DNA of 29,939 nucleotides from CAZBXE01 sp964496125 (GCA_964496125.1 CAZBXE010000019.1:1-29939); one strand, 5' to 3'. Shown: positions 14,216 to 22,313, numbered from the stretch's first letter. Numbers and translations are program-made. Notes: a model not told the origin generated them from the sequence alone.

Positions 14216-15037
14216 ATGGATCCGAAAAAAAAGAAACTCTCTCCCTGGGATCGGGTACTTATTGCACGTCATCCCAAAAGGCCACGCACGGTAGATTATA
14301 TCCAGCATATGTGCGATGAGTTTGAAGAGATTGCAGGCGACCGTACTTTTGGCGATGATCCTGCTGTTGTGGCTGGCTTTGCTCGGATTGGAGGAGTGAA
14401 GTTTGTTCTTGTTGGACAGGAAAAAGGGAAAGACACCGAGTCGCGGATGAAAAGAAACTTTGGCTATGCCTATCCAGAGGGTTTTAGAAAAGCCCTTCGT
14501 GCAATGAAACTAGCTGAAAAATTCCACTTACCCGTTGTTAGCTTGATTGACACTCCGGGTGCTTTCCCAGGGCTGCAGGCAGAGCAGCGTGGGATTGGGC
14601 GTCAGATTGCTGAGAATCTAAAAGAGATGTCCCGTCTCAAGACCCCGATCATTGTCTTGATCATTGGAGAGGGATGCTCTGGAGGGGCACTTGCGCTTGC
14701 AGTAGGGGATGTTGTTGCCATGTTAGAGCATTCCTTTTATTCGGTCATTTCCCCCGAAGGGTGCGCGTCAATTCTATGGAAGGATCCGGGTAAAAATGCC
14801 GAGGCAGCGTCTTCTCTTAAGCTAAATGCGGAGGATCTCATCTCTTTTGCCATTGTTGATGATATTATCCGTGAGCCGGAAGGGGGCGCTCACAATAACC
14901 CTGAGGAGACGTACGCCTCTTGCAAAAGTTTTATCTTGAAGAAGTGGGAGGTGCTTAAAGACCTTTCAGCAGAAGTTCTTCTTGAAAATCGATACCAAAA
15001 ATTTCGTAAGATGGGCCGTTTTGAGGAGATTTTTTGA
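14216..15037 (+). CDS. accA: acetyl-CoA carboxylase carboxyltransferase subunit alpha
   Basis: A 273-residue AccA, which with AccD transfers the carboxyl group from biotin to acetyl-CoA in fatty acid synthesis. Recognisable parts are ARHPKRPRTVDYI (about 17-29), EFEEIAGDRTFGDD, the IDTPGAFPGLQAEQRG segment and IGEGCSGGALALAVGD. Most AccA proteins are near 315-325 residues; here the N-terminal helical extension of about 45 residues is missing and the frame upstream does not supply it. ATG 14216 lies four bases after the preceding stop. The last bases overlap the TTG start of the ABC exporter, as part of an ldt-accA-msbA transcription unit. Confidence 0.95.
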   Translation: MDPKKKKLSPWDRVLIARHPKRPRTVDYIQHMCDEFEEIAGDRTFGDDPAVVAGFARIGGVKFVLVGQEKGKDTESRMKRNFGYAYPEGFRKALRAMKLAEKFHLPVVSLIDTPGAFPGLQAEQRGIGRQIAENLKEMSRLKTPIIVLIIGEGCSGGALALAVGDVVAMLEHSFYSVISPEGCASILWKDPGKNAEAASSLKLNAEDLISFAIVDDIIREPEGGAHNNPEETYASCKSFILKKWEVLKDLSAEVLLENRYQKFRKMGRFEEIF

Positions 15038-16797
15038 GATACCTCTTCAGAGCTGCGATCCAAAATAGAAAGCATCTTTCTCTTTTGGCCTTAACATTTA
15101 TCTCTATGTGTCTTCTTGCCTTGGCATCACAGCTTGAGGTGTTTTCCTTGGGTGTGATTACAAGAGGCAGCTCTGGTGGAAAGGGAGATGGCGTAGTAGA
15201 GCAAGGGGTCGAATGGCTGTCGCCCTATATCAATCTTACAGATGACGTGAAGAGTCTTGCTCTTTTTGTTGTCTTTGTAGCTTTTTTCAAAGCGATTTCC
15301 CTTTTTTTGCACCGTTTTTCTACAAGAATGGTGGCTATTAAGATCAGCCGCGACCTGCGTCAGAGTTATTTTGATCATATTCAGTCTTTACCCATGGAGT
15401 TTTACGAGAAATACAACATCGGATCGCTCTCATCAAGGGTGGTGGCTGATTCGAAAATGGTCGCCGAAGCCATTAATAGCTGTCTGTTAAATTATCTGCA
15501 AACCCCGTTTCTTGTAGCAACAAGTCTGTTTTTTTGCTTTCTCTCTTCGTGGAAGCTTTCGCTCTTTGTGTTTTTGGGCCTACCCCTCATTCTTTTCCCT
15601 ATTGTCTTTATCGCACGGCAGATCAAGAGAATATCACGCCATATTCAAAAAAACCAAGAGGTGTTTGCCTCTGTGATTATCGATTTTCTTTCGGGCATCC
15701 AGACCGTGAAGGTGTTTGCGATGGAGGAGTTTTCACGTAAGAAATACCAAGAGCAAAACAATAAGATGGCAGATCTGGAGACACGGATCGCTCGCTATGA
15801 TGTTGCAGCACGTCCTATAGTACATATGATCGGCATGGGGTTTTTGGCCTCTGCGATTATTGTCGGCCTCTATATTTTTGGGATGAGTGTTTCTGAAGTT
15901 CTTTTTTATTGTGGCATGCTGTTTCTTCTGTATGAGCCGATTAAGAAGTTTTCGGAGGAGAATACTTTAATCCAAAAAGGGGTGGCTGCGGCTGAAAGGA
16001 TGTATGAGGTTTTAAGTATTGAACCGAAAATCCAAGATGAAAGTGGTGCCGCAGTTTTTACAGACTTTAAAAAGGGCATTGAATTTGATAACGTTTGGTT
16101 TCGCTATGGAGAAGAATGGGTCTTAAGGGGTGTGACCTTCACTGTAGAAAAAGGGAAAACGGTTGCCATTGTCGGTCCTACGGGCGGCGGTAAGTCAACC
16201 ATTGTACAGCTCTTGCCAAGACTTTATGATGTACAAAAGGGGCAAATCCGTATCGATGGTGAGCCTTTGAAGTCATATACGCAAACCTCTCTCCGAGAAA
16301 AAATTGCATTTGTCCCTCAAAAGCCATTTCTTTTTTTAGACACTGTTGCGGAAAACATCTCTTTTGGGCGACCCTTTTCTAGAGAGGCTATTGAACTTGC
16401 TGCTAAGAAAGCGCAGGCAGAAGAGTTCATTCAACGCCTTCCCAAAACCTACGATACGATGCTATCTGAGGCTGGGAGAAACTTGTCGGGTGGACAGCAA
16501 CAACGACTTGCCATTGCAAGGGCCCTTGTCAAAGACGCTCCTATCTTAGTGCTAGATGAAGCAACCTCTGCCCTTGATGCCATCAGTGAAGACCGTGTCA
16601 AGAAAGTGCTGGAGGGACTACGAGGGTTTTTGACGCAGATTGTAGTTGCGCACCGCCTGTCCACGATTGAGGATGCCGATAAAATTATTTACATTGAGAG
16701 GGGCGAAATCGTTGCTGAGGGGACCAAGGAGGAGCTACTTGTTTCTTGTCCGGGTTTCCGCAAGATGTGGGAAACGGTGTATAAGACAAAAAAATAA
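15034..16797 (+). CDS. msbA: ABC exporter, MsbA-like (fused membrane and ATPase domains)
   Basis: A 587-residue half-transporter. The membrane domain (about 1-320) has hydrophobic segments near 17-35, 70-90, 155-195 and 265-300. The ATPase domain carries Walker A GPTGGGKST at 381-389, the LSGGQQQRLAIARAL signature near 488 and Walker B LVLDEATSALD. MsbA exports lipid A precursor across the inner membrane; a generic lipid or multidrug exporter is the alternative. The start is TTG at 15034, overlapping the accA stop as TTGA, with GAGGAG at 15023-15028. Its place next to accA recalls Chlamydia gene order and supports the lipid role. Confidence 0.87.
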   Translation: MRYLFRAAIQNRKHLSLLALTFISMCLLALASQLEVFSLGVITRGSSGGKGDGVVEQGVEWLSPYINLTDDVKSLALFVVFVAFFKAISLFLHRFSTRMVAIKISRDLRQSYFDHIQSLPMEFYEKYNIGSLSSRVVADSKMVAEAINSCLLNYLQTPFLVATSLFFCFLSSWKLSLFVFLGLPLILFPIVFIARQIKRISRHIQKNQEVFASVIIDFLSGIQTVKVFAMEEFSRKKYQEQNNKMADLETRIARYDVAARPIVHMIGMGFLASAIIVGLYIFGMSVSEVLFYCGMLFLLYEPIKKFSEENTLIQKGVAAAERMYEVLSIEPKIQDESGAAVFTDFKKGIEFDNVWFRYGEEWVLRGVTFTVEKGKTVAIVGPTGGGKSTIVQLLPRLYDVQKGQIRIDGEPLKSYTQTSLREKIAFVPQKPFLFLDTVAENISFGRPFSREAIELAAKKAQAEEFIQRLPKTYDTMLSEAGRNLSGGQQQRLAIARALVKDAPILVLDEATSALDAISEDRVKKVLEGLRGFLTQIVVAHRLSTIEDADKIIYIERGEIVAEGTKEELLVSCPGFRKMWETVYKTKK

Positions 16798-16838
16798 GAA
16801 AATTATTTAAACTATCTGACTTTTTTGTTGCGATCCAG

Positions 16839-16867
16839 TTGCAATAAAAGAGTTTATGAGCTATGAT
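16839..16867 (+). promoter_or_regulatory. candidate promoter of rpmH-rnpA
   Basis: TTGCAA (16839-16844) and TATGAT (16862-16867, 5 of 6) are separated by exactly 17 bases. The start would lie near 16874, just before the ribosome site AGGAGAA (16880-16886) of rpmH, so the leader would be short. Confidence 0.5.
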
Positions 16868-16891
16868 ATCCCTTATTTCAGGAGAAATGCT

Positions 16892-17026
16892 GTGAAAAGA
16901 ACCTACCAACCGAGTAAAATTAAGCGTAAAAAAGTCCACGGATTTAGAGCACGCATGTCAACGCCAGGCGGACGCAAAGTTCTGCGCAATCGCAGAAGAA
17001 AAGGGAGAGCCGTTTTAACAGTTTGA
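16892..17026 (+). CDS. rpmH: 50S ribosomal protein L34
   Basis: A 44-residue L34, identified directly from the sequence. The GTG start gives KRTYQPSKIKRKKVHGFRAR, followed by MSTPGGRKVLRNRRRKGRA and LTV. This is the canonical L34 sequence at its normal length. AGGAGAA at 16880-16886 precedes the GTG. The stop TGA overlaps the TTG start of rnpA, giving the standard rpmH-rnpA pair. Confidence 0.97.
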   Translation: MKRTYQPSKIKRKKVHGFRARMSTPGGRKVLRNRRRKGRAVLTV

Positions 17027-17385
17027 ACTTTTCCTATCCCAAATCCCTTCGAATGTGCCATAGGGGTGAATTCCGGCATCACCTGCGTCATAGCAGGTGT
17101 TTTACCGGAAAAGTTATCTTCATAGACTATAATCAAGGAAAGAGTCTTTGTCCCAAGCTTGGGATTACGGTCACGCGCCGTTTTGGGCAAGCTACAGAGA
17201 GAAATCGTTTTAAACGCCTCTGTAGAGAATCGTTTCGACTCCATCAGCATTTACTACCAAGGGGCACGATCTTGCACCTGAGGCCGACAGGTGCAAGCAA
17301 AGGGGCACAGTTTGAGGCTTTCTGCCAAGACCTCGTTTCCTTCGTTACCTATGTGCGAGCTAAGCGTTCTGCCAATAGCTTTTGA
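17023..17385 (+). CDS. rnpA: ribonuclease P protein component
   Basis: A 120-residue basic protein, the cofactor of RNase P that matures tRNA 5' ends. The N-terminal PKSLRMCHRGEF matches the family start. The RNP signature ERNRFKRLCRESFR (about 59-72) is intact. The TTG start at 17023 overlaps the L34 stop as TTGA and is preferred over ATG 17053, because the PKSLR motif lies before that ATG. The 3' end overlaps the convergent Inc-like gene by 26 bases. Confidence 0.94.
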   Translation: MNFSYPKSLRMCHRGEFRHHLRHSRCFTGKVIFIDYNQGKSLCPKLGITVTRRFGQATERNRFKRLCRESFRLHQHLLPRGTILHLRPTGASKGAQFEAFCQDLVSFVTYVRAKRSANSF

Positions 17386-17950
17386 AGCTAATATTTTCGA
17401 GCGAATTCGAAAGAAGAGTTATTCTTGTCGCCAGTTCTTGTGGGGACCTGGGGTGCGTCATATGTCGCACTGCAACAAAGAGACCCGTATAGAATGTAAG
17501 CAATGCTGTTAGAACGCAAAGGGAGCTTGAACTAGCAAAAAGAATGGCTGTAGCAATGCCCATGGCTTTAGTTGCACCAATAAGAAGTGTCCTCCCTCTT
17601 TTCTCTATTAACATCTCTTCAGTGAGTCTGACAATTCTGTTTGTTCTTTGCAAATGAATCGCCAGTTCGCTTTCGCGCTTGTAGTCAAGTTCTATGGCTT
17701 GACATTTGAGTGTGCGAATAGTATCAGTTAGGGTCCAAAATTCATTGAATTCTCGGAGCCCGCAAAGATCGGAGAAAAGGAGTACAGGAGTTTCTGCCCC
17801 TTTCATGCCTTCTGTCTTTTTCGTGCAAAGAACTTTTTCAGCATGGGTTTTGCAGGTTTGGATAATATTTTTAACAGGCTTTGCTATTTGTATGGATCGG
17901 GGTGCATAAATAGAGGGAAAGTCTAGTCTTGCAGCATTTGGTTGAGTCAT
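17360..17950 (-). CDS. candidate inclusion-membrane-type (Inc-like) protein
   Basis: A 196-residue protein with no family I recognise. Residues 121-161 form one bilobed hydrophobic block: two closely spaced membrane segments separated by a short SSSSL turn, flanked by soluble N- and C-termini. That architecture defines chlamydial Inc proteins inserted in the vacuole membrane. There is no signal peptide. Residues 85-118 are highly charged and probably helical. GGAGG (17956-17960) precedes the ATG. It follows the DTW-domain gene by 48 bases and its end overlaps rnpA. A plain two-pass inner-membrane protein is the alternative. Confidence 0.7.
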   Translation of the reverse strand: MTQPNAARLDFPSIYAPRSIQIAKPVKNIIQTCKTHAEKVLCTKKTEGMKGAETPVLLFSDLCGLREFNEFWTLTDTIRTLKCQAIELDYKRESELAIHLQRTNRIVRLTEEMLIEKRGRTLLIGATKAMGIATAILFASSSSLCVLTALLTFYTGLFVAVRHMTHPRSPQELATRITLLSNSLENISFKSYWQNA

Positions 17951-17998
17951 GATTACCTCCAGTTTGGTTCGAAAAATGAAGATCGTACTAGGGTTTAA

Positions 17999-18535
17999 TT
18001 AAGAATTGATAAAGTTCAAACTTTCAAAAAGTTGCTTGTTTTTTTTAAGGAAGGCATCCTTCCAATAGTAGTGGGTTAGAAGCCCTTCACACTCTCTTTC
18101 GAGAAGGCGGTGAGCAATGTAGAGGGCTTCTACCGACGCAAGGCCATGTTCTGGATCGGAGCAATCTTCTTGCCGTCTTGGATAAGCCGTGCGAAATTCT
18201 TTAGGTAGACTTCGGTAGATAATGCTTTCGTCAAGCGGAAGGTTTACAATCATTTTTTGAGCCAGCCGCCAGGTTCCATCGATAAGACAAAGGGGGTACT
18301 CTTTGTCGCAAGCGCTTAAGGGGGGCGCATCGAGTGTCAAAACAAGGGCATGCCTGAGGTTAAGGGGAGCTGTGAGGGGGTACTTCAAGAAGACAAGATC
18401 AGACCGTGTCTCTAAGCCTCTTAAACTACATTTTTTAAGATTTTCCCTGCGGTGACGGATGATAATCGTCTTGAGAGGGGGTTGTGTTATTTTGTCTTTT
18501 TGAGGTAGGATCACGATGGATTGATTTTTTACCAA
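17999..18535 (-). CDS. DTW-domain protein (probable tRNA-uridine aminocarboxypropyltransferase)
   Basis: A 178-residue protein with the DTW signature: LCLIDGTWRLAQKM at 82-95, then PRRQEDCSDPEHGLASVEA at about 118-136. DTW proteins such as TapT use AdoMet to add a 3-amino-3-carboxypropyl group to uridine in tRNA; Tsr3 is a related rRNA enzyme. The N-terminal Cys-rich part seen in many DTW proteins is absent. The start is unsure: TTG at 18535 gives the full frame, GTG at 18514 is an alternative, and neither has a clear ribosome site. It appears to lead a two-gene unit with the Inc-like gene. Confidence 0.72.
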   Translation of the reverse strand: MVKNQSIVILPQKDKITQPPLKTIIIRHRRENLKKCSLRGLETRSDLVFLKYPLTAPLNLRHALVLTLDAPPLSACDKEYPLCLIDGTWRLAQKMIVNLPLDESIIYRSLPKEFRTAYPRRQEDCSDPEHGLASVEALYIAHRLLERECEGLLTHYYWKDAFLKKNKQLFESLNFINS

Positions 18536-18576
18536 TATTATAAACTAGAGAACCTTTTAAAGGTAGGGCGGTTTTG

Positions 18577-19077
18577 ATGAAGAAGATCCTCGGGACTTTT
18601 CTTTTGTGCGCTCTTTGCTTCAGTTCGGCTTTCGAACTCGCAGCAAAGGAGATCAAATGGCAAAATAACTACACTCAAGCTCTTTCTGACGCTGGTAAGT
18701 CTAACAAGCCTCTTGTTGTATTTTTCACAGGGTCGGATTGGTGCATCTGGTGCAAGAAACTCGAGCAAGAGGCTCTTTCAACAAAAGAGTTTGCAGACAA
18801 AGTGGGAGACAAATTCATATTCGTATCTCTTGATTTTCCAAAAAAGCCAAAAATAGATAATGATTCCAGAGCGAACAAAGCGCTTATGGACAAGTTTGGT
18901 GTAAAAGGTTTTCCAGGCGTTGTGATTGTAAATAGCAAAGGGGAGAAAATTGCAAAAACGGGCTATCAGCCAGGTGGAGGAGCTAGTTTTGCTGAGCACC
19001 TAGAGATGCTGGCAACAGAAGGTGCAGCACCTGCTGTGAAAACAAATGCGAAGGCGCCTGCTTTGCAGAGGTCTTAA
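18577..19077 (+). CDS. secreted thioredoxin-like protein
   Basis: A 166-residue protein with an N-terminal signal peptide (about 1-23, KKILGTFLLCALCFSSAF) and a thioredoxin fold. The redox motif is SDWCIWCKK with Cys56 and Cys59, and FGVKGFPGVVIVN contains the cis-Pro loop. It is probably a periplasmic disulphide reductase or isomerase; a cysteine-crosslinked outer envelope is a known chlamydial trait that would need such enzymes. ATG 18577 is used, as it opens directly on the signal sequence. Its stop codon shares TTAA with the convergent pgsA stop. Confidence 0.88.
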   Translation: MKKILGTFLLCALCFSSAFELAAKEIKWQNNYTQALSDAGKSNKPLVVFFTGSDWCIWCKKLEQEALSTKEFADKVGDKFIFVSLDFPKKPKIDNDSRANKALMDKFGVKGFPGVVIVNSKGEKIAKTGYQPGGGASFAEHLEMLATEGAAPAVKTNAKAPALQRS

Positions 19078-19682
19078 GTAACGGAGGGCTGGGCGCGGAG
19101 GAGTAGTTTCTTGACGTACTGGCCATTTGAAAGAATGTAGTCTGCAGCTGAGTAAACAGTGTAGATAGCGGCCATGGCGACCACAAAAGTGCTGCCATAG
19201 TTTAACTCATTCGCACTAATCACGCCGCCCGCATGAGCCATCATCAGGAAGAGCACGATAAATGCTGCTACTGCCTGAATGATGGCTTTTCTTTTTCCAC
19301 TCATTCTTGCAGCTAGGGCAAACCCTTTGAGGGCACAGATAGTACGAAGCGTGCTCACAACAGAGTCGCGGTAGATAAATACGAAGATAAGCAGCATGGG
19401 GAGATTGACAGGGGGCAGAGTGAATGTCAAAAAGACAGAGGTGCGAGCGATGCTATCGGCCATGGGATCTAAGATTTTTCCAAGATCGCTTACCATATTG
19501 TACTTCCTTGCGATGTACCCGTCTACAAGGTCTGAAACCTCAGAGACACTAAGGAGAAAGCAGAGAAAGTAGGGTAGACTGTGAGCTGTGAGTCCAAACC
19601 ACGTAGGTTCTAGGTAGACGAGGAGGAAAATGGGGCTGATGAAAATCCGAATAAAAGTTATGGCGTGGGGCAGAGCGATCAC
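19074..19682 (-). CDS. pgsA: CDP-diacylglycerol-glycerol-3-phosphate 3-phosphatidyltransferase
   Basis: A 202-residue integral membrane enzyme making phosphatidylglycerol phosphate. The CDP-alcohol phosphotransferase signature is complete: DGYIARKYNMVSDLGKILD, followed by PMAD (DG-x2-AR-x8-G-x3-D-x3-D, about 54-76). Several hydrophobic helices surround it. The start is GTG at 19682, overlapping the glgA stop as GTGA. The order glgA-pgsA is shared with Chlamydia. Family members differ in the accepted alcohol, so the exact product is inferred from similarity and length. Confidence 0.9.
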   Translation of the reverse strand: MIALPHAITFIRIFISPIFLLVYLEPTWFGLTAHSLPYFLCFLLSVSEVSDLVDGYIARKYNMVSDLGKILDPMADSIARTSVFLTFTLPPVNLPMLLIFVFIYRDSVVSTLRTICALKGFALAARMSGKRKAIIQAVAAFIVLFLMMAHAGGVISANELNYGSTFVVAMAAIYTVYSAADYILSNGQYVKKLLLRAQPSVT

Positions 19683-21097
19683 TTTTTTATCTTCCGGTAA
19701 AGCTTTTCATACAGGTGGGAAGACTTTTTCCAACTGAAGTCCTGATACATTCCTGTTTCAGATAGCCTTCTCCAACCACTGGAAGGATTATACCAATATT
19801 TGAATGCTCGGTCAAGGACCGAGTGGAGATTTTTCTTTGTAGGGCTTTTAAAAACAAGTCCATTTCTGTCGTGGTGGATTGTGTCTGCAAGACCGCCTGT
19901 TCTTCTCACGATGGGAACAGAGCCGTATCTGAGGGCAATGAGCTGCGTAAGCCCGCAGGGTTCAAAAAGAGAGGGTACAAGGAAATAATCTGAGCCAGCG
20001 AAAATCATATGCGCAAGGAGTTCGTCGTGCTTGAGAAAAAAAGAGACGTTGTGGTTAGGAGCATATTTTTTTTTCAAATTGGTGAATCTTTTTTTTATTT
20101 TGGGGTCTTGTGTGGAGCCGAGAAGCATAAACTGACCCCCTTTCTTTGTAGCATAGCGGATAGCCTCTTCGATGAGGTGAAGTCCTTTTTGGGCAACAAG
20201 CCTTGTGACGCAGCCAAAGAGGGGAGCGTCTGTGCGATGCAGTTTTCTTTTTTTCTGGAGCTTTTTTTTCAGTTGCAGTTTGTTTGTAGGATCGGTTTTA
20301 GAGTACTCAAGTGGAAGAATCGGATCAAGTTCTGGGCTCCAGTAAGAATAGTCAACCCCGTTGAGGATACCTGTGAGCTTTTTCTTGTGCTTTCTGAGCA
20401 GGGGAGCAAGACCCTCGCCATGCTCTTTTGTTAAGATTTCTTTGGCATATGTAGGGGACACAGTATTGATGTAGTCTGCAAATTCAATACCTCCTCTCAT
20501 AAGATTGAAGCATTTTTTATGCTTGGGGTCTATCATAAGGGTCGTGATTTTTTCGGGAAGTTGTAAGAGATTCAGGTCTTCCTTGCTACAAACGCCTTGG
20601 TAGAAAAGGTTGTGGATGGTAAGAAGAACGGGCGGAAATTTACACGTATCTATAGCACAAAGGGGGGCAACGGCAGCCACTTGCCAATCATGGATGTGGA
20701 GGACATCGGGTTTTTGACGTCTTTTCTTGAGGTAAGCATAACAGGCTTTTGTGAAGTAGAGAAAGCGACGTGTGTCATCCTTACAGCCGTAGATGCTACC
20801 TCGGTTGAAGAACTGGTGTTTGCTACGATCCTCGATCAAGATGAGAGATATGTTCTGAAAGTCGGCTCGCCAGAGGGTGCTATGTAGGATTTCTTTGCCG
20901 AATTCGAAGGTAAGTTTTTGCTTAAGGGGGCGTAAGTTTTTCAGCTTGTCCAAAAGGATGCAGTCATATTTGGGCAAGACTACCTCTAGCTTGTGGCCGC
21001 GCTCTTGCAGTGCGCGACTTAAGCCCGTAATTACATCCCCAAGTCCTCCAACCTTAGCGAAGGGGGCCATTTCGACAGTCAGGTGCATGATCCTCAT
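19679..21097 (-). CDS. glgA: glycogen synthase (ADP-glucose type)
   Basis: A 472-residue GT5 glycosyltransferase that extends alpha-1,4-glucan from ADP-glucose. MRIMHLTVEMAPFAKVGGLG at the start includes the KVGGLGDV nucleotide-binding motif. The C-terminal PSLFEPCGLTQLIALRYGS and RTGGLADTI are the second lobe signature. Length is typical. ATG 21097 is chosen because family members begin just before this motif; a TTG at 21130 would add 11 residues. It is translationally coupled to pgsA. Other glycogen genes are not in the window. Confidence 0.97.
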   Translation of the reverse strand: MRIMHLTVEMAPFAKVGGLGDVITGLSRALQERGHKLEVVLPKYDCILLDKLKNLRPLKQKLTFEFGKEILHSTLWRADFQNISLILIEDRSKHQFFNRGSIYGCKDDTRRFLYFTKACYAYLKKRRQKPDVLHIHDWQVAAVAPLCAIDTCKFPPVLLTIHNLFYQGVCSKEDLNLLQLPEKITTLMIDPKHKKCFNLMRGGIEFADYINTVSPTYAKEILTKEHGEGLAPLLRKHKKKLTGILNGVDYSYWSPELDPILPLEYSKTDPTNKLQLKKKLQKKRKLHRTDAPLFGCVTRLVAQKGLHLIEEAIRYATKKGGQFMLLGSTQDPKIKKRFTNLKKKYAPNHNVSFFLKHDELLAHMIFAGSDYFLVPSLFEPCGLTQLIALRYGSVPIVRRTGGLADTIHHDRNGLVFKSPTKKNLHSVLDRAFKYWYNPSSGWRRLSETGMYQDFSWKKSSHLYEKLYRKIKK

Positions 21098-21164
21098 GTT
21101 TGCACCATAAGACAAACTGGTGTTTGTCAAAAGATAAATTTAATGCAATCGCGCTGGATTCCTC

Positions 21165-21193
21165 TTGAAAATAATTCTTAGGGCCTATAGTAT
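21165..21193 (+). promoter_or_regulatory. candidate promoter for tRNA-Gln/prs
   Basis: TTGAAA (21165-21170, 5 of 6) and TAGTAT (21188-21193, 4 of 6) are spaced by 17 bases. TATAGT at 21186 is a second -10 choice with a 15-base spacer. The start would lie about 40 bases before the tRNA. Confidence 0.35.
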
Positions 21194-21239
21194 CTAGTAC
21201 TAATATTTTACGGTTCTGATCAATTTGTAAGATAGTTGA

Positions 21240-21311
21240 TGGGGCGTAGCCAAGCGGTAAGGCAGCGGTTTTTGGTACCGCCACGCGTGGGTTCGAATCC
21301 TACCGCCCCAA
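21240..21311 (+). tRNA. tRNA-Gln (anticodon TTG)
   Basis: The acceptor TGGGGCG (21240-21246) pairs with CGCCCCA (21304-21310). The D-arm is AGCCAAGCGGTAAGGC-like, the anticodon stem GCGGT/ACCGC encloses TTTTGGT with TTG as anticodon, and the T-arm is GTGGGTTCGAATCCTAC. The U1-A72 closing pair is characteristic of tRNA-Gln. CCA is not encoded. The prs start is only 12 bases downstream, so the two are likely co-transcribed. Confidence 0.95.
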
Positions 21312-21323
21312 ATTGGTCGAAGA

Positions 21324-22313
21324 ATGGAGCTGATGGCTGACAGTAAACCCAATATTCTCCTGTTTTCAGGCTCCTCACATCCAGCCTTGGCTAAGGAAAT
21401 TGCCGGGCATTTAGGGATTGAGTTAGCAAAAGCAGAGTTGGGGAGGTTTCCCGATAATGAGACCTCATTTCAGATCAGAGAGTCAGTAAGGGGAAGGGAC
21501 GTATTCGTTGTTCAGACGATCGCCCGAGATCCGAATTACTATCTGATGGAACTGCTTATCATGATTGACGCCTTCAAGCGGGCATCCGCAAGAAGTATAT
21601 CAGTTGTGATTCCCTACTATGGGTACTGTCGCCAAGACCGAAGAGATAAGCCACGAGTGCCGATTACAGCAAAGCTTGTGGCAAATCAGCTCGAGAATGC
21701 TGGAGCAAGTCGGGTCCTTACCATGGACCTCCATGCTGACCAGCTACAAGGCTTTTTTGATATTCCCGTGGATAACCTGTTCGGACAATCGAACCTGGTT
21801 GCCGCGTTGAAGAAAGGGCTAGGGGAAGACCTAGTCGTCGTAACACCAGACATTGGGAGCATTAAGTTGGCAAGTAACTTTGCCCACGATCTCAGGACGG
21901 AGTTTGCGATTATCTATAAGCGGCGTGTGACTGCTACACAAGTAGATGCTGTCACTGTCATAGGGGATGTAAAAGGAAAAAATGTACTTCTCGCTGACGA
22001 TATGTGCACAACAGCCGGTACTTTGTTGTCAGCAGCGAATGCGTGCCAAGAGAAGGGAGCAGAAAAAATCTATGCAGTTGTCACCCATGGACTTTTTGTG
22101 GGGGAAGCTGTAGAGAAGATTTCAAAGAGTCCGATCAGTAAGCTGTATTATAGCAATACAATACAACCTATTGAGAAGGTGCAAAAAAACGAGATCTTTG
22201 TAGAGGTCTCCGTCTCTTCCCTCTTCGCACACGCCATACGCTGCATCGTTTCAGCGGGATCGATCTCCGCCATTTATGATGGTAAGGTGATCTGCAATGG
22301 CAGCATTGATTAG
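21324..22313 (+). CDS. prs: ribose-phosphate pyrophosphokinase (PRPP synthetase)
   Basis: A 329-residue enzyme converting ribose 5-phosphate and ATP to PRPP. Family segments are LFSGSSHPALAKEIA, LGRFPDNETSFQIRESVRG, YYGYCRQDRRDKPR (ATP region, about 92-105) and the ribose-phosphate loop LLADDMCTTAGTL. The usual DPDVGG-like segment reads VVTPDIGS and the T-G-G-T motif reads TTAGT, both acceptable variants. ATG 21324 is used; an ATG at 21333 is an alternative. The gene sits between tRNA-Gln and rplY, whereas in Chlamydia I remember glgA and rplY as near neighbours without prs. Confidence 0.94.
   Translation: MELMADSKPNILLFSGSSHPALAKEIAGHLGIELAKAELGRFPDNETSFQIRESVRGRDVFVVQTIARDPNYYLMELLIMIDAFKRASARSISVVIPYYGYCRQDRRDKPRVPITAKLVANQLENAGASRVLTMDLHADQLQGFFDIPVDNLFGQSNLVAALKKGLGEDLVVVTPDIGSIKLASNFAHDLRTEFAIIYKRRVTATQVDAVTVIGDVKGKNVLLADDMCTTAGTLLSAANACQEKGAEKIYAVVTHGLFVGEAVEKISKSPISKLYYSNTIQPIEKVQKNEIFVEVSVSSLFAHAIRCIVSAGSISAIYDGKVICNGSID

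Noticed and set aside
20009..20434. Plus-strand frames opposite glgA (20009-20434, 20597-20887).
   Set aside because: Antisense shadows of a complete glycogen synthase, with no ribosome site or family match.
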